A DNA stretch of 13,518 bases from Thermoflexales bacterium (GTDB lineage Bacteria > Chloroflexota > Anaerolineae > S140-20). Position 1 is the first letter of the stretch. Every line of letters begins with the position of its first letter. The stretch spans positions 1 to 13,518 of the forward strand of contig WFUY01000163.1 of the NCBI GenBank assembly GCA_015484715.1, in the 5' to 3' direction. Both the position numbers and the translations under genes were made by a program. Shown here one piece after another: positions 7,624-13,217 of the stretch. The notes beneath the pieces were generated by a model. It searched no databases. It saw nothing but the letters and a program-made list of their open reading frames with translations, and had not been told where the DNA came from.

Positions 7624-7690
7624 GGGGCGGTGTAGAAAGGCCGCGCCGCTCTGCCTAGTGGGGATGCGACTCCCCCTTCTACAACGCCCC
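7624..7690. ncRNA. Compact three-way-junction fold between convergent genes, candidate structured RNA or bidirectional terminator
   Basis: An outer stem pairs GGGGCG (7624-7629) with CGCCCC (7685-7690), then, after one G/A mismatch, TGTAGAA (7631-7637) with TTCTACA (7677-7683): 13 base pairs. Inside it two hairpins nest exactly: AGGC (7638-7641) with GCCT (7653-7656), and GGGGA (7660-7664) with TCCCC (7671-7675) around a 6-nt loop. Only AGT (7657-7659) and C7676 remain unpaired at the junction. The element starts 34 nt after the selB stop and abuts the stop codon of the V4R gene. No T-run follows on either strand, so it is not a standard intrinsic terminator. It is not a tRNA: there is no T-loop consensus and no anticodon arm. 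Confidence 0.45.
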
Positions 7691-8356
7691 CTAACCAACG
7701 GGCGTCTTGTTGATCTCCCAGACACAGGCCGGGGCCCCTAGGGCCCGGCAGGCAACCTCACGGACTTGGAACTTCTTCCCTCCGGTGACCCAGCTCGCCC
7801 CTTCCTCGAAAGCCCCTACCCAGAGGGCACACAAGGGCTCACTGGCCTGCTTGCCGGCGCAGGAGGGGCACTCGACGGCTTGATAGACGAACTTGTCGTC
7901 CTGCTCCTCGATGGTCAGATGGAGCTCAACCCCCGCCTTGTTGTAGATCTCCCGGAAGCCGTTGGCCATCTGGAGCAGGGCAGCATGGAGCTGCTTGTTG
8001 GTGGGGAGCATCTTTAGAGCAGCGCTGGCCAGGTTGAAGATGCCAGGCAGGTCCTCGATGGTCCGACGGGCCGCATAGCGCCCCATACGCTGCACAAGGC
8101 CCTTGCCGGCCCGTCCGTGAAGCTCCAACACGGCCACACCAAAGTTGGTGAAGTCCCGGAAGGTCAGGTCGCCCAACTCCATATCGTTGGGCGGCGGTGA
8201 ACCGATGAGCCGCTCCAGGCCCGCGTGGCGGAGCACCTCGGTCACGCCATCGGAGCCGATGGCTTCCTCCATCGCCTGAATGGCCCAGAGCATATAGCCA
8301 TTGGGAAGCTTGATGTCAGCAATGGGATCGGGTTGCGGGCGGTCTGTGATGCTCAT
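7691..8356 (-). CDS. V4R (4-vinyl reductase) domain protein
   Basis: The ATG at 8356 has AGGAG (8366-8370) at proper spacing; the longer open frame upstream would overlap the phosphoribosyltransferase gene and is rejected. The 221-residue protein has a helical N-terminal part and a C-terminal V4R domain (about 60-216). The hallmark cysteines are visible: C163 and C166 (ECPSC), C176, C203 and C211 (VACRALGAPACVWEI). V4R domains bind small hydrophobic ligands or act as sensors, as in BchJ-type proteins and the XylR/DmpR sensor region; the cysteines may bind metal. There is no attached output domain, so its partner must be separate. It is the last gene of the minus-strand operon, 38 nt after the phosphoribosyltransferase. 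Involvement in pigment synthesis cannot be inferred, because no bch genes are nearby. Confidence 0.85.
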   Translation of the reverse strand: MSITDRPQPDPIADIKLPNGYMLWAIQAMEEAIGSDGVTEVLRHAGLERLIGSPPPNDMELGDLTFRDFTNFGVAVLELHGRAGKGLVQRMGRYAARRTIEDLPGIFNLASAALKMLPTNKQLHAALLQMANGFREIYNKAGVELHLTIEEQDDKFVYQAVECPSCAGKQASEPLCALWVGAFEEGASWVTGGKKFQVREVACRALGAPACVWEINKTPVG

Positions 8357-8394
8357 GGTGGCTGACTCCTTTCGTGATGGTGTTGAGAAGCGGG

Positions 8395-8916
8395 CTATTC
8401 CTCCTCTATCCGCAGACGTGTTCCCCGGATGTCCCGGTCCAATTCCCAGGGATAGACAATCCAACGGTCCGTGACGGCGGCAAAGTAGTCGGGACGCAAG
8501 TGTGGAAAGAGGGACTCCTTGGGCTTGTAGTGTAGCACCGCCGTCTCCGGCTTCCCACCGGCCGCCTCCACCCGCCGACAGACGGTGACAATGGTCCGTC
8601 CCCCCCGCCACACATCGTCCACCACGAGGATCCGCTTCCCCTCCAGCAACGTCTCTTCGGGAAACTGCAGGAAGGTGGGCCAGGCGAAGAGACGTGCCTG
8701 GCGGGAGAGATCGGCCGAGAACTCCACCGAGGCGGTCAGGACGTGGCGGATGTCCAAGGCAGCGCAGAGGAGCCCACCGGGAACAATCCCCCCCCGGGTG
8801 ATGATCAGAAGCGCATCAAAAGGTCCCTCCATCTGAAGCAACAAGTGGTCAATGAGGGCATCCACATCCCGCCAGGTTAGCGCCTCCTGGCGAGGCGGTC
8901 CTTCTCTCTCGAACAA
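8395..8916 (-). CDS. Gpt/Hpt-like phosphoribosyltransferase
   Basis: The start is a TTG at 8916, chosen because a strong ribosome binding site (GGAGGGAGGAG, about 8920-8930) sits directly upstream and no other start fits it. The 173-residue protein has the type I phosphoribosyltransferase fold: an early GG loop (IITRGGIVPGGLL, 38-50) and the PRPP loop ILVVDDVWRGGRT (96-108) with the paired acidic residues D100 and D101. The C-terminal YPWELD (155-160) resembles the WVVFPWE ending of xanthine-guanine phosphoribosyltransferases. It would convert a purine base and PRPP to a nucleotide in the cytoplasm, although some family members act on other substrates. RGG within the PRPP loop, where a residue plus SG is more common, is a small deviation. 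It begins 24 nt after the membrane-EEP gene and is followed by the V4R gene. Confidence 0.87.
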   Translation of the reverse strand: MFEREGPPRQEALTWRDVDALIDHLLLQMEGPFDALLIITRGGIVPGGLLCAALDIRHVLTASVEFSADLSRQARLFAWPTFLQFPEETLLEGKRILVVDDVWRGGRTIVTVCRRVEAAGGKPETAVLHYKPKESLFPHLRPDYFAAVTDRWIVYPWELDRDIRGTRLRIEEE

Positions 8917-8940
8917 TCTCCTCCCTCCAAAGCTCTTCTC

Positions 8941-10839
8941 TCAAGGCCAGCGGGCTTCGACGACTACAGGACGGTGATCTGAGGCGACGGTCTCCGGCAC
9001 GTGGGCTTCCTCTGGAAACAGGCCTCGCAACCAGACGTAGTCAATCCGTTTCTCCGGCGACTCTGAGGGCTCCGTCGGGGCCGGCTCCAGCCCCAACTGA
9101 CGGAAAGGATCCACAAAGCCCGCAGCCTCCAGCCGACGGTAGACCGGCGAATCGGGGAGGCTGTTCAGGTCCCCACCGAAGAGGGCCGGCTCGGCATCGC
9201 CGATAAAGGCCACCGCTTCCTCGATCTGGCGTATCCGCTCCTCCTCTGTCAGGCCCAGCCAGATGCCATAAGCATCCAGCCGCCTTTCCCCCACCCGTAG
9301 CCGGGCGTGGACGATGGCCGTCTGCTCCAGGGCGCTGGTCAGCCAGACACCATCGGCAGCCTCGACCGGCCAACGGGAAAGAAGGGCAATGCCGCTCAGT
9401 TGCTCCAACGTAGGCTGGTAGACGACCTGCATCCCCAGCCGGCGCCCCAACCAGAGGGCATTGTCCACCCCGTAGCTTGTGATGCGGGCGGCATCCACCT
9501 CCTGCAGGAAGACCACTTCGACCCCATTCTCCTCCAACGCCTGAGCCATCGCCTCCAATCGGTAGCGCCAGTGGGTATCGTACCCATAGTGGATGTTGTA
9601 GGTCGCTGCCCGGACCCTTCCCTCCGGCGACGGCGGGACCAAGCGGGGCGGACGGGCGATCCAGGCGATCAGAAGGCCCAAAGCGACAAAGGCCAGAACC
9701 TGGATGGAGGAGTGGCGGATCCGAAGAGCCTCCACATCCCCGAAGGCAGCCCCGCCCATCGTGGGCAGCGCCGTAACCAGGGCGGCCAGAAGGAGAATCG
9801 GCAGCCCCATCCCCCGGAAGAAGGGCAAGGTGTAAGGATAGGTGAAGGTGAAGGCATAGGCAAAGTGCAGAACCAGGAAGAAGAGCCCTCCCAAAGCCAA
9901 CGCCCGGCCCGTCCGCTCCTTCTCCTCTACGGGACAGTCAGCCAACGCATAGGGGATGGCCAGCAGTCCCAACCACTGAGCCAGCAAGAGCGCTCCAGCA
10001 CTGAGAGGTCCTAACGCCATCCGCCCCAAGATCAGGCTGAGCAACAGGGCGACGATGAACAAGACCCCTCCCATCGGCCAGAGAAAGTTGACGAGCCGCT
10101 CCATCAAGCGGCGAGAGAGCCGCCCTAAAGGGAGGCCGGTGACCAGAAAGAGGGCCGGTGCCAGGAACCCGTAGGCCTGGCTCCCGGAGACCAACCCGCT
10201 GCTCCAGCGGGTCAGCGCATTGGGAAAGGCCAGCAGCGCCGTCTCTAGGAAGAGCAACGCCCCAATGGCCAGCCCATCGCCCACTTCCACCCGGTACTGG
10301 GGAGCAATCTCGTGGAAGGGGCCTCGCCGATGCAGGAGAAGGGTGAGGCCCAGCAAGCCCAGAGAGAGCACCCCTTGCCAGGGGAGCCAACCCGGTCGTA
10401 ACGTGATGTCGTAGGTGTGGCCCAAGGCTCGGACCAACTGGTCACCCAACAACGCCAGGATCAGCCAACTGGGGACGGACAGAGGCGTGTAACGCAGCCG
10501 GAGGGTCAGGTAGGCCATCGCCGCCGCGATAAGGACCAGTCCACTGACAAACCGCACCATTGGGTGATCCACCGTCAATGGCACCCGAGCCAGAAAGACC
10601 AGGGCGGCCAACCAGCGAGGGAATCCCTGTCCGTGACGGCGGGGGATGACGGCCGGGATCAGGAAAGCCAGAAAGGTCACAACCACCGCCAGGCCCGTAA
10701 CGACGAGGGGAACGCGACCGGCGAAGATGGTATCGTAGATCAGGCCAAAGAGCACCGAGAACAGAACCCGAACCGCCTGTAAGAGGAAGAAGAGCACGGC
10801 TGTGGCTTCGATGGACTGCCACTGTTTGGGGTCAGTCAT
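8941..10839 (-). CDS. Polytopic membrane protein fused to an endonuclease/exonuclease/phosphatase (EEP) domain
   Basis: The protein has 632 residues. Residues 1-400 form about 11-13 hydrophobic helices (for example 14-36, 43-64, 95-113, 152-170, 189-208, 252-276, 312-334 and 378-397). Residues about 408-632 are an EEP-superfamily domain with most catalytic motifs: N415 (TYNIHYG), E447 (FLQEVD), D557 and N559 (GGDLNS), D600 (RIDYVW), D621 and H622 (SDHRP). Where relatives have THLGL, with the His equivalent to DNase I H134, this protein has IWLGL, so the His is replaced by W527. The layout recalls yeast Cwh43, which couples a membrane domain to a C-terminal EEP domain in lipid-anchor remodelling. 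A phosphodiesterase acting on a lipid-linked substrate is therefore a reasonable guess, not a demonstrated role. The ATG at 10839 has a modest GAGGT site. It is the first gene of the minus-strand operon. Confidence 0.88.
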   Translation of the reverse strand: MTDPKQWQSIEATAVLFFLLQAVRVLFSVLFGLIYDTIFAGRVPLVVTGLAVVVTFLAFLIPAVIPRRHGQGFPRWLAALVFLARVPLTVDHPMVRFVSGLVLIAAAMAYLTLRLRYTPLSVPSWLILALLGDQLVRALGHTYDITLRPGWLPWQGVLSLGLLGLTLLLHRRGPFHEIAPQYRVEVGDGLAIGALLFLETALLAFPNALTRWSSGLVSGSQAYGFLAPALFLVTGLPLGRLSRRLMERLVNFLWPMGGVLFIVALLLSLILGRMALGPLSAGALLLAQWLGLLAIPYALADCPVEEKERTGRALALGGLFFLVLHFAYAFTFTYPYTLPFFRGMGLPILLLAALVTALPTMGGAAFGDVEALRIRHSSIQVLAFVALGLLIAWIARPPRLVPPSPEGRVRAATYNIHYGYDTHWRYRLEAMAQALEENGVEVVFLQEVDAARITSYGVDNALWLGRRLGMQVVYQPTLEQLSGIALLSRWPVEAADGVWLTSALEQTAIVHARLRVGERRLDAYGIWLGLTEEERIRQIEEAVAFIGDAEPALFGGDLNSLPDSPVYRRLEAAGFVDPFRQLGLEPAPTEPSESPEKRIDYVWLRGLFPEEAHVPETVASDHRPVVVEARWP

Positions 10840-10939
10840 CGTGACCTCGCTGTAGAAGTTACAAATGGGGCAGGGACCTTGGTGGAAGGGACAGACCGAG
10901 GAGCGCGGTCCAGGATACGCCGATGGGAATCGTGGCTCT

Positions 10940-10967
10940 ATTGTACCATACCCTTTCTGGAAGGCAA
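10940..10967 (-). promoter_or_regulatory. Promoter for the membrane-EEP / phosphoribosyltransferase / V4R operon
   Basis: Read on the minus strand: TTGCCT (10962-10967), a 16-bp spacer, TACAAT (10940-10945). This matches the housekeeping consensus at 4/6 and 5/6. Start expected near 10933, leaving an unusually long leader of about 94 nt. The leader contains a small GACCG/CGGTC hairpin but no recognised riboswitch. The 11-bp repeat array begins 36 bp upstream of the -35 box. Confidence 0.6.
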
Positions 10968-11002
10968 CCCCTGGGTACGGGCAAAGCCTCGATCGTTCAC
11001 CC

Positions 11003-11068
11003 TCTAATGCCCATCTAACGCTTATCTTTTGGATTTCTAATGGTTCTCTTGCGTCCGTCTAATGCGGG
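11003..11068 (+). promoter_or_regulatory. Six tandem 11-bp units: candidate PhoB/OmpR-type regulator array
   Basis: Units begin at 11003, 11014, 11025, 11036, 11047 and 11058, exactly 11 bp apart. Their 8-base cores are TCTAATGC, TCTAACGC, TCTTTTGG, TCTAATGG, TCTTGCGT and TCTAATGC, each followed by 3 variable bases. TCT at positions 1-3, a pyrimidine at 6 and G at 7 are kept in all six. Winged-helix response regulators of the PhoB/OmpR family bind 11-bp direct repeats in tandem; cyanobacterial Pho boxes, as I recall them, have a similar 8-base core with 3-base spacers. The array lies between the hsp20 pair and the divergent membrane-EEP operon and ends 5 bp before a candidate -10 of hsp20, an activator-like position. 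Confidence 0.72.
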
Positions 11069-11073
11069 TCGGG

Positions 11074-11097
11074 TAAACTAAGGGCGGTTTAGGGCGG
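11074..11097 (+). promoter_or_regulatory. Candidate -10 and start region of the hsp20 promoter with a 10-bp direct repeat
   Basis: TAAACT (11074-11079) is a 4/6 match to the -10 consensus. No acceptable -35 exists at 16-18 bp, as in activator-dependent promoters. Just downstream AGGGCGG occurs at 11081-11087 and 11091-11097, one helical turn apart, around the expected start near 11086. No CIRCE-type element (TTAGCACTC inverted repeat) is seen. Together with the array and the opposite promoter this accounts for most of the 319-bp gap 10840-11158, which holds no convincing gene. Confidence 0.4.
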
Positions 11098-11114
11098 CGC
11101 ACCTCGTGCGTCGC
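11094..11114 (+). other. Leader hairpin of the first hsp20 with anti-Shine-Dalgarno tip
   Basis: Bases 11094-11102 pair with 11106-11114 (9 bp including one G-U) around the triloop CTC. CACCTC (11100-11105), which forms the top of the 5' arm and the loop, is the exact complement of GAGGTG (11147-11152), part of the ribosome binding site. Competition between the two pairings could control translation; this is inference. Confidence 0.4.
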
Positions 11115-11158
11115 ACCCCAACGTCCGTCGTGATCAGAGTCAGAAGGAGGTGAGAGCG

Positions 11159-11608
11159 ATGGCCGAGCTGACCCGTTGGGAGCCCTTCCGTGAACTGATG
11201 TCCTTGCGCGAAGCGATGGATCGTCTCTTCGAAGAGAGCTTCGTCCGACCGGGATTCGGTCTGCTGGCTCCTGTCGCCGAGACGCTGGCGGTGGATATGT
11301 ACGAGACCGATGATGCCATCATCGTCAAAGCTTCCATCCCCGGCATCAAGCCCGAGGACATTGACGTCTCGGTGACGGGCGATACCCTTACCATCAAAGG
11401 CGAGATCAAGGAAGACAAAGAGATCAAGGAGGAGCAGTACTACCGGCGTGAGCGGCGCTACGGCTCTTTCTGCCGCAACATCCCCCTGCCGGTGGCCATC
11501 CAGGCGGATAAAGCCGAAGCCGAGTTCGAACATGGCGTGCTGACCTTGCGGCTGCCCAAGGCCGAAGCGGTCAAACCCAAGACCATCAAGGTCAAAGCCA
11601 AGAAGTAG
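11159..11608 (+). CDS. Small heat shock protein, Hsp20 / alpha-crystallin family (copy 1)
   Basis: The ATG at 11159 is the start: the AAGGAGG site (11144-11150) overlaps the in-frame GTG at 11150, which therefore cannot be used. The 149-residue product has a short amphipathic N-terminal region (SLREAMDRLFEESFVR), an alpha-crystallin domain at about 43-135 (VDMYETDDAIIVKASIPG, then GVLTL at 126-130), and a C-terminal IxV anchor within KTIKVKAKK. These ATP-independent chaperones form oligomers and hold unfolding proteins in the cytoplasm. A basic YYRRERRYGSF stretch (94-104) marks the region where class A bacterial Hsp20s keep the dimer strand. The promoter region holds the six-unit array. A close paralogue follows 128 nt downstream; with it, the first copy has the longer domain and a different N-terminal junction. 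Confidence 0.95.
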   Translation: MAELTRWEPFRELMSLREAMDRLFEESFVRPGFGLLAPVAETLAVDMYETDDAIIVKASIPGIKPEDIDVSVTGDTLTIKGEIKEDKEIKEEQYYRRERRYGSFCRNIPLPVAIQADKAEAEFEHGVLTLRLPKAEAVKPKTIKVKAKK

Positions 11609-11617
11609 CCGGATACG

Positions 11618-11649
11618 GGGGCGTCCCCGTCGGCTGCAGGGGACGCCCC
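11618..11649 (+). terminator. Strong hairpin between the two hsp20 genes, partial terminator or mRNA stabiliser
   Basis: GGGGCGTCCCC (11618-11628) pairs perfectly with GGGGACGCCCC (11639-11649) around a 10-nt loop: 11 bp, almost all G-C. No T-run follows (GCCATTCTTAC), so transcription may continue into copy 2. I see no clear promoter before copy 2, so the hairpin more likely protects the first message or sets the ratio of the two products. Confidence 0.5.
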
Positions 11650-11736
11650 GCCATTCTTACGGCACCCCCCTCGGCGATAACAACGCGCGAGCCTGACGTG
11701 AATCCGTCCCATCATATGAGAAGGAGGTGGTGAGCG

Positions 11737-12171
11737 ATGACCGTGATGCGTTGGTCCCCTGCCCGTGATCTGATGAGCCTGCGTGAGGCGATGGATCGGC
11801 TGTTCGAGGAAAGCTTCGTGCGTGTGGCCGAGCCCCGTCCTCGAGAGGGACGCCTGCCTATTGACGCCTACGCCACGTCGGAGGAGATCGTGATCGTCGC
11901 CCCTCTGCCCGGCGCCACCCCCGATGACGTGGAGATCACACTGGATGGGGACATGCTGACCATCCGGGCCGAACTGCCGGCCCCGCTGGAGAACGTGGAC
12001 TACATCTTTCAGGAACGGGCCTATGGCACCTTCAGCCGGACGCTGACCCTCAACGTGCCTGTGGACCGCGATCAGATCGAGGCAACCTTCCAGAACGGCC
12101 TACTGACGCTGACGCTGCCCAAGGCTGAGGCCGTGCGCCCCAAGACGATCAAGGTGAAGGCCAAGAAGTAG
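11737..12171 (+). CDS. Small heat shock protein, Hsp20 / alpha-crystallin family (copy 2)
   Basis: The 144-residue product starts at the ATG at 11737 behind GAAGGAGGTG, a site almost identical to that of copy 1. The N-terminal segment SLREAMDRLFEESFVR is identical to copy 1, as is almost all of the C-terminal tail (LPKAEAVRPKTIKVKAKK against LPKAEAVKPKTIKVKAKK). The middle has diverged: the alpha-crystallin domain at about 40-130 keeps GLLTL, but the region before it (VDYIFQERAYGTFSR) differs and lacks the YYRRERR run. This pattern of conserved ends and changed core suggests a tandem duplication in which oligomer-forming ends are held while the substrate or dimer surface drifted. Transcription ends at the strong terminator 55 nt downstream. 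Confidence 0.95.
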   Translation: MTVMRWSPARDLMSLREAMDRLFEESFVRVAEPRPREGRLPIDAYATSEEIVIVAPLPGATPDDVEITLDGDMLTIRAELPAPLENVDYIFQERAYGTFSRTLTLNVPVDRDQIEATFQNGLLTLTLPKAEAVRPKTIKVKAKK

Positions 12172-12225
12172 ATAGCGGACCAGGTGGACACAGATCTATC
12201 CAGAGCTTCGAGGAACAGAAGGCCA

Positions 12226-12257
12226 AGAGCCACGGGAGAAACCGTGGCTCTCTTTTT
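12226..12257 (+). terminator. Intrinsic terminator of the hsp20 operon
   Basis: AGAGCCACGG (12226-12235) pairs with CCGTGGCTCT (12242-12251) around GAGAAA, a perfect 10-bp stem followed directly by TCTTTTT (12251-12257). It serves the plus strand; the minus-strand patatin gene ends at 12279, and read from that side the stem lacks a good T-run. Confidence 0.9.
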
Positions 12258-12278
12258 CCCCCTCGTCCTTCAATCTTC

Positions 12279-13217
12279 TCAGTGCCGCGCAGACCTCTTT
12301 CCAACGCCCATCCTCAAGGAACGCAAGGGGTCTGGTACCATCCAGCGGGGTTGGACCAACTCCCGCAGTTGAGGAAGGGCTGCCTCGGCAGCAGCCTCGC
12401 CTGCCGCGATCACGTCTCGGGCCCGCCCAAAGCCCGACAGGATACTCACCTCGGCGGGGATGGCAGGCCGGAGCAGGAGGTCAGGCTGAACCTCGGCCAG
12501 CTTGCGCTCCTGCAATGCTTCCATCATCACCTCCAACGCTTCGCTAAAGATCTCCACCCACTGGATCAGGACGCCGGGGACAAAGCGATGCTTCCCAACA
12601 GTCTGCCAGAAAGCGGCTTCCTGGGTTCGGGCGGTCACGTCTACGGCGATGATTACCTCGCCTCCCAGGTCCCGTGCTACATCCACCGGCAGGTTGTTGA
12701 GCACACCGCCATCCACCAACCGAGCCTCCCCCTGGTTCACAGGGACGAAGAGGCCCGGTAGCGAGATGGTGGCCCGGATGGCAGCCGCTACCGACCCCTC
12801 CTGCAGGATCACCTCCTGTCCGCTGTGCAGGTCCACCGCCACCAAGGCCAGCGGGTGGGATAGGTCAGCGAAGGTGGCACCATTCAGAAGTCGCTCAAAG
12901 TAGTCCTGGACCCGCTTGCCCTCCAGCAGCCCTCCCTGGCCCGGGGCGGGATCGGCCAGGCGGACGAGCTGCCGCACTTGCGAGAGCGCCAGCGCCTCCT
13001 GCTCCAGTGTCTCAGGGCTGACACCCGCAGCGTAAGCCGCAGCCACAACCCCTCCCATACTGGTGCCAGCCAAGCAATCCACTGGGATGCCTTCTCGCTC
13101 CAGGACCTTGAGCACACCGATGTGAGCCAACCCCCGGGCTCCACCCCCGCTCAGGGCCAGCCCAACTCGGGGCCGACGATAGATCTTCCCGGCCAGTCGC
13201 TTTCCTTTCGCTCGCAT
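12279..13217 (-). CDS. Patatin-like phospholipase (RssA/NTE type)
   Basis: The 312-residue protein has the patatin fold with all landmarks: the oxyanion loop SGGGARG (23-29), the nucleophile elbow GTSMG with S53, and the catalytic Asp D169 in VDGGVLNN. Patatins use a Ser-Asp dyad to release fatty acids from phospholipids or lysophospholipids. The protein has a basic N-terminus (MRAKGKRLAGKIYRR) and no signal peptide, so it probably acts at the inner face of the membrane. The ATG at 13217 is chosen over the GTG at 13220 because it overlaps the TGA of the upstream sugar transferase by one base (TGATG) and is well placed after AAAGGGG. This implies translational coupling. Substrate is not predictable. 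Confidence 0.92.
   Translation of the reverse strand: MRAKGKRLAGKIYRRPRVGLALSGGGARGLAHIGVLKVLEREGIPVDCLAGTSMGGVVAAAYAAGVSPETLEQEALALSQVRQLVRLADPAPGQGGLLEGKRVQDYFERLLNGATFADLSHPLALVAVDLHSGQEVILQEGSVAAAIRATISLPGLFVPVNQGEARLVDGGVLNNLPVDVARDLGGEVIIAVDVTARTQEAAFWQTVGKHRFVPGVLIQWVEIFSEALEVMMEALQERKLAEVQPDLLLRPAIPAEVSILSGFGRARDVIAAGEAAAEAALPQLRELVQPRWMVPDPLRSLRMGVGKRSARH

Noticed and set aside
7624..7690. selC (tRNA-Sec) next to selB
   Set aside because: The fold has no T-loop consensus, no UCA anticodon arm and no long variable arm; the pairing is a three-way, not a tRNA, layout.
8357..8611. N-terminal extension of the V4R gene to 8611
   Set aside because: It would overlap the phosphoribosyltransferase in another frame and has low-quality composition. 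AGGAG sits correctly before the ATG at 8356.
10865..11062. 65-residue open frame in the gap upstream of hsp20
   Set aside because: No ribosome binding site or protein-like composition, and it runs through the minus-strand promoter and most of the repeat array.
11150..11158. GTG start for the first hsp20
   Set aside because: The GTG overlaps the ribosome binding site itself; the ATG at 11159 is correctly spaced and gives the usual Hsp20 N-terminus.
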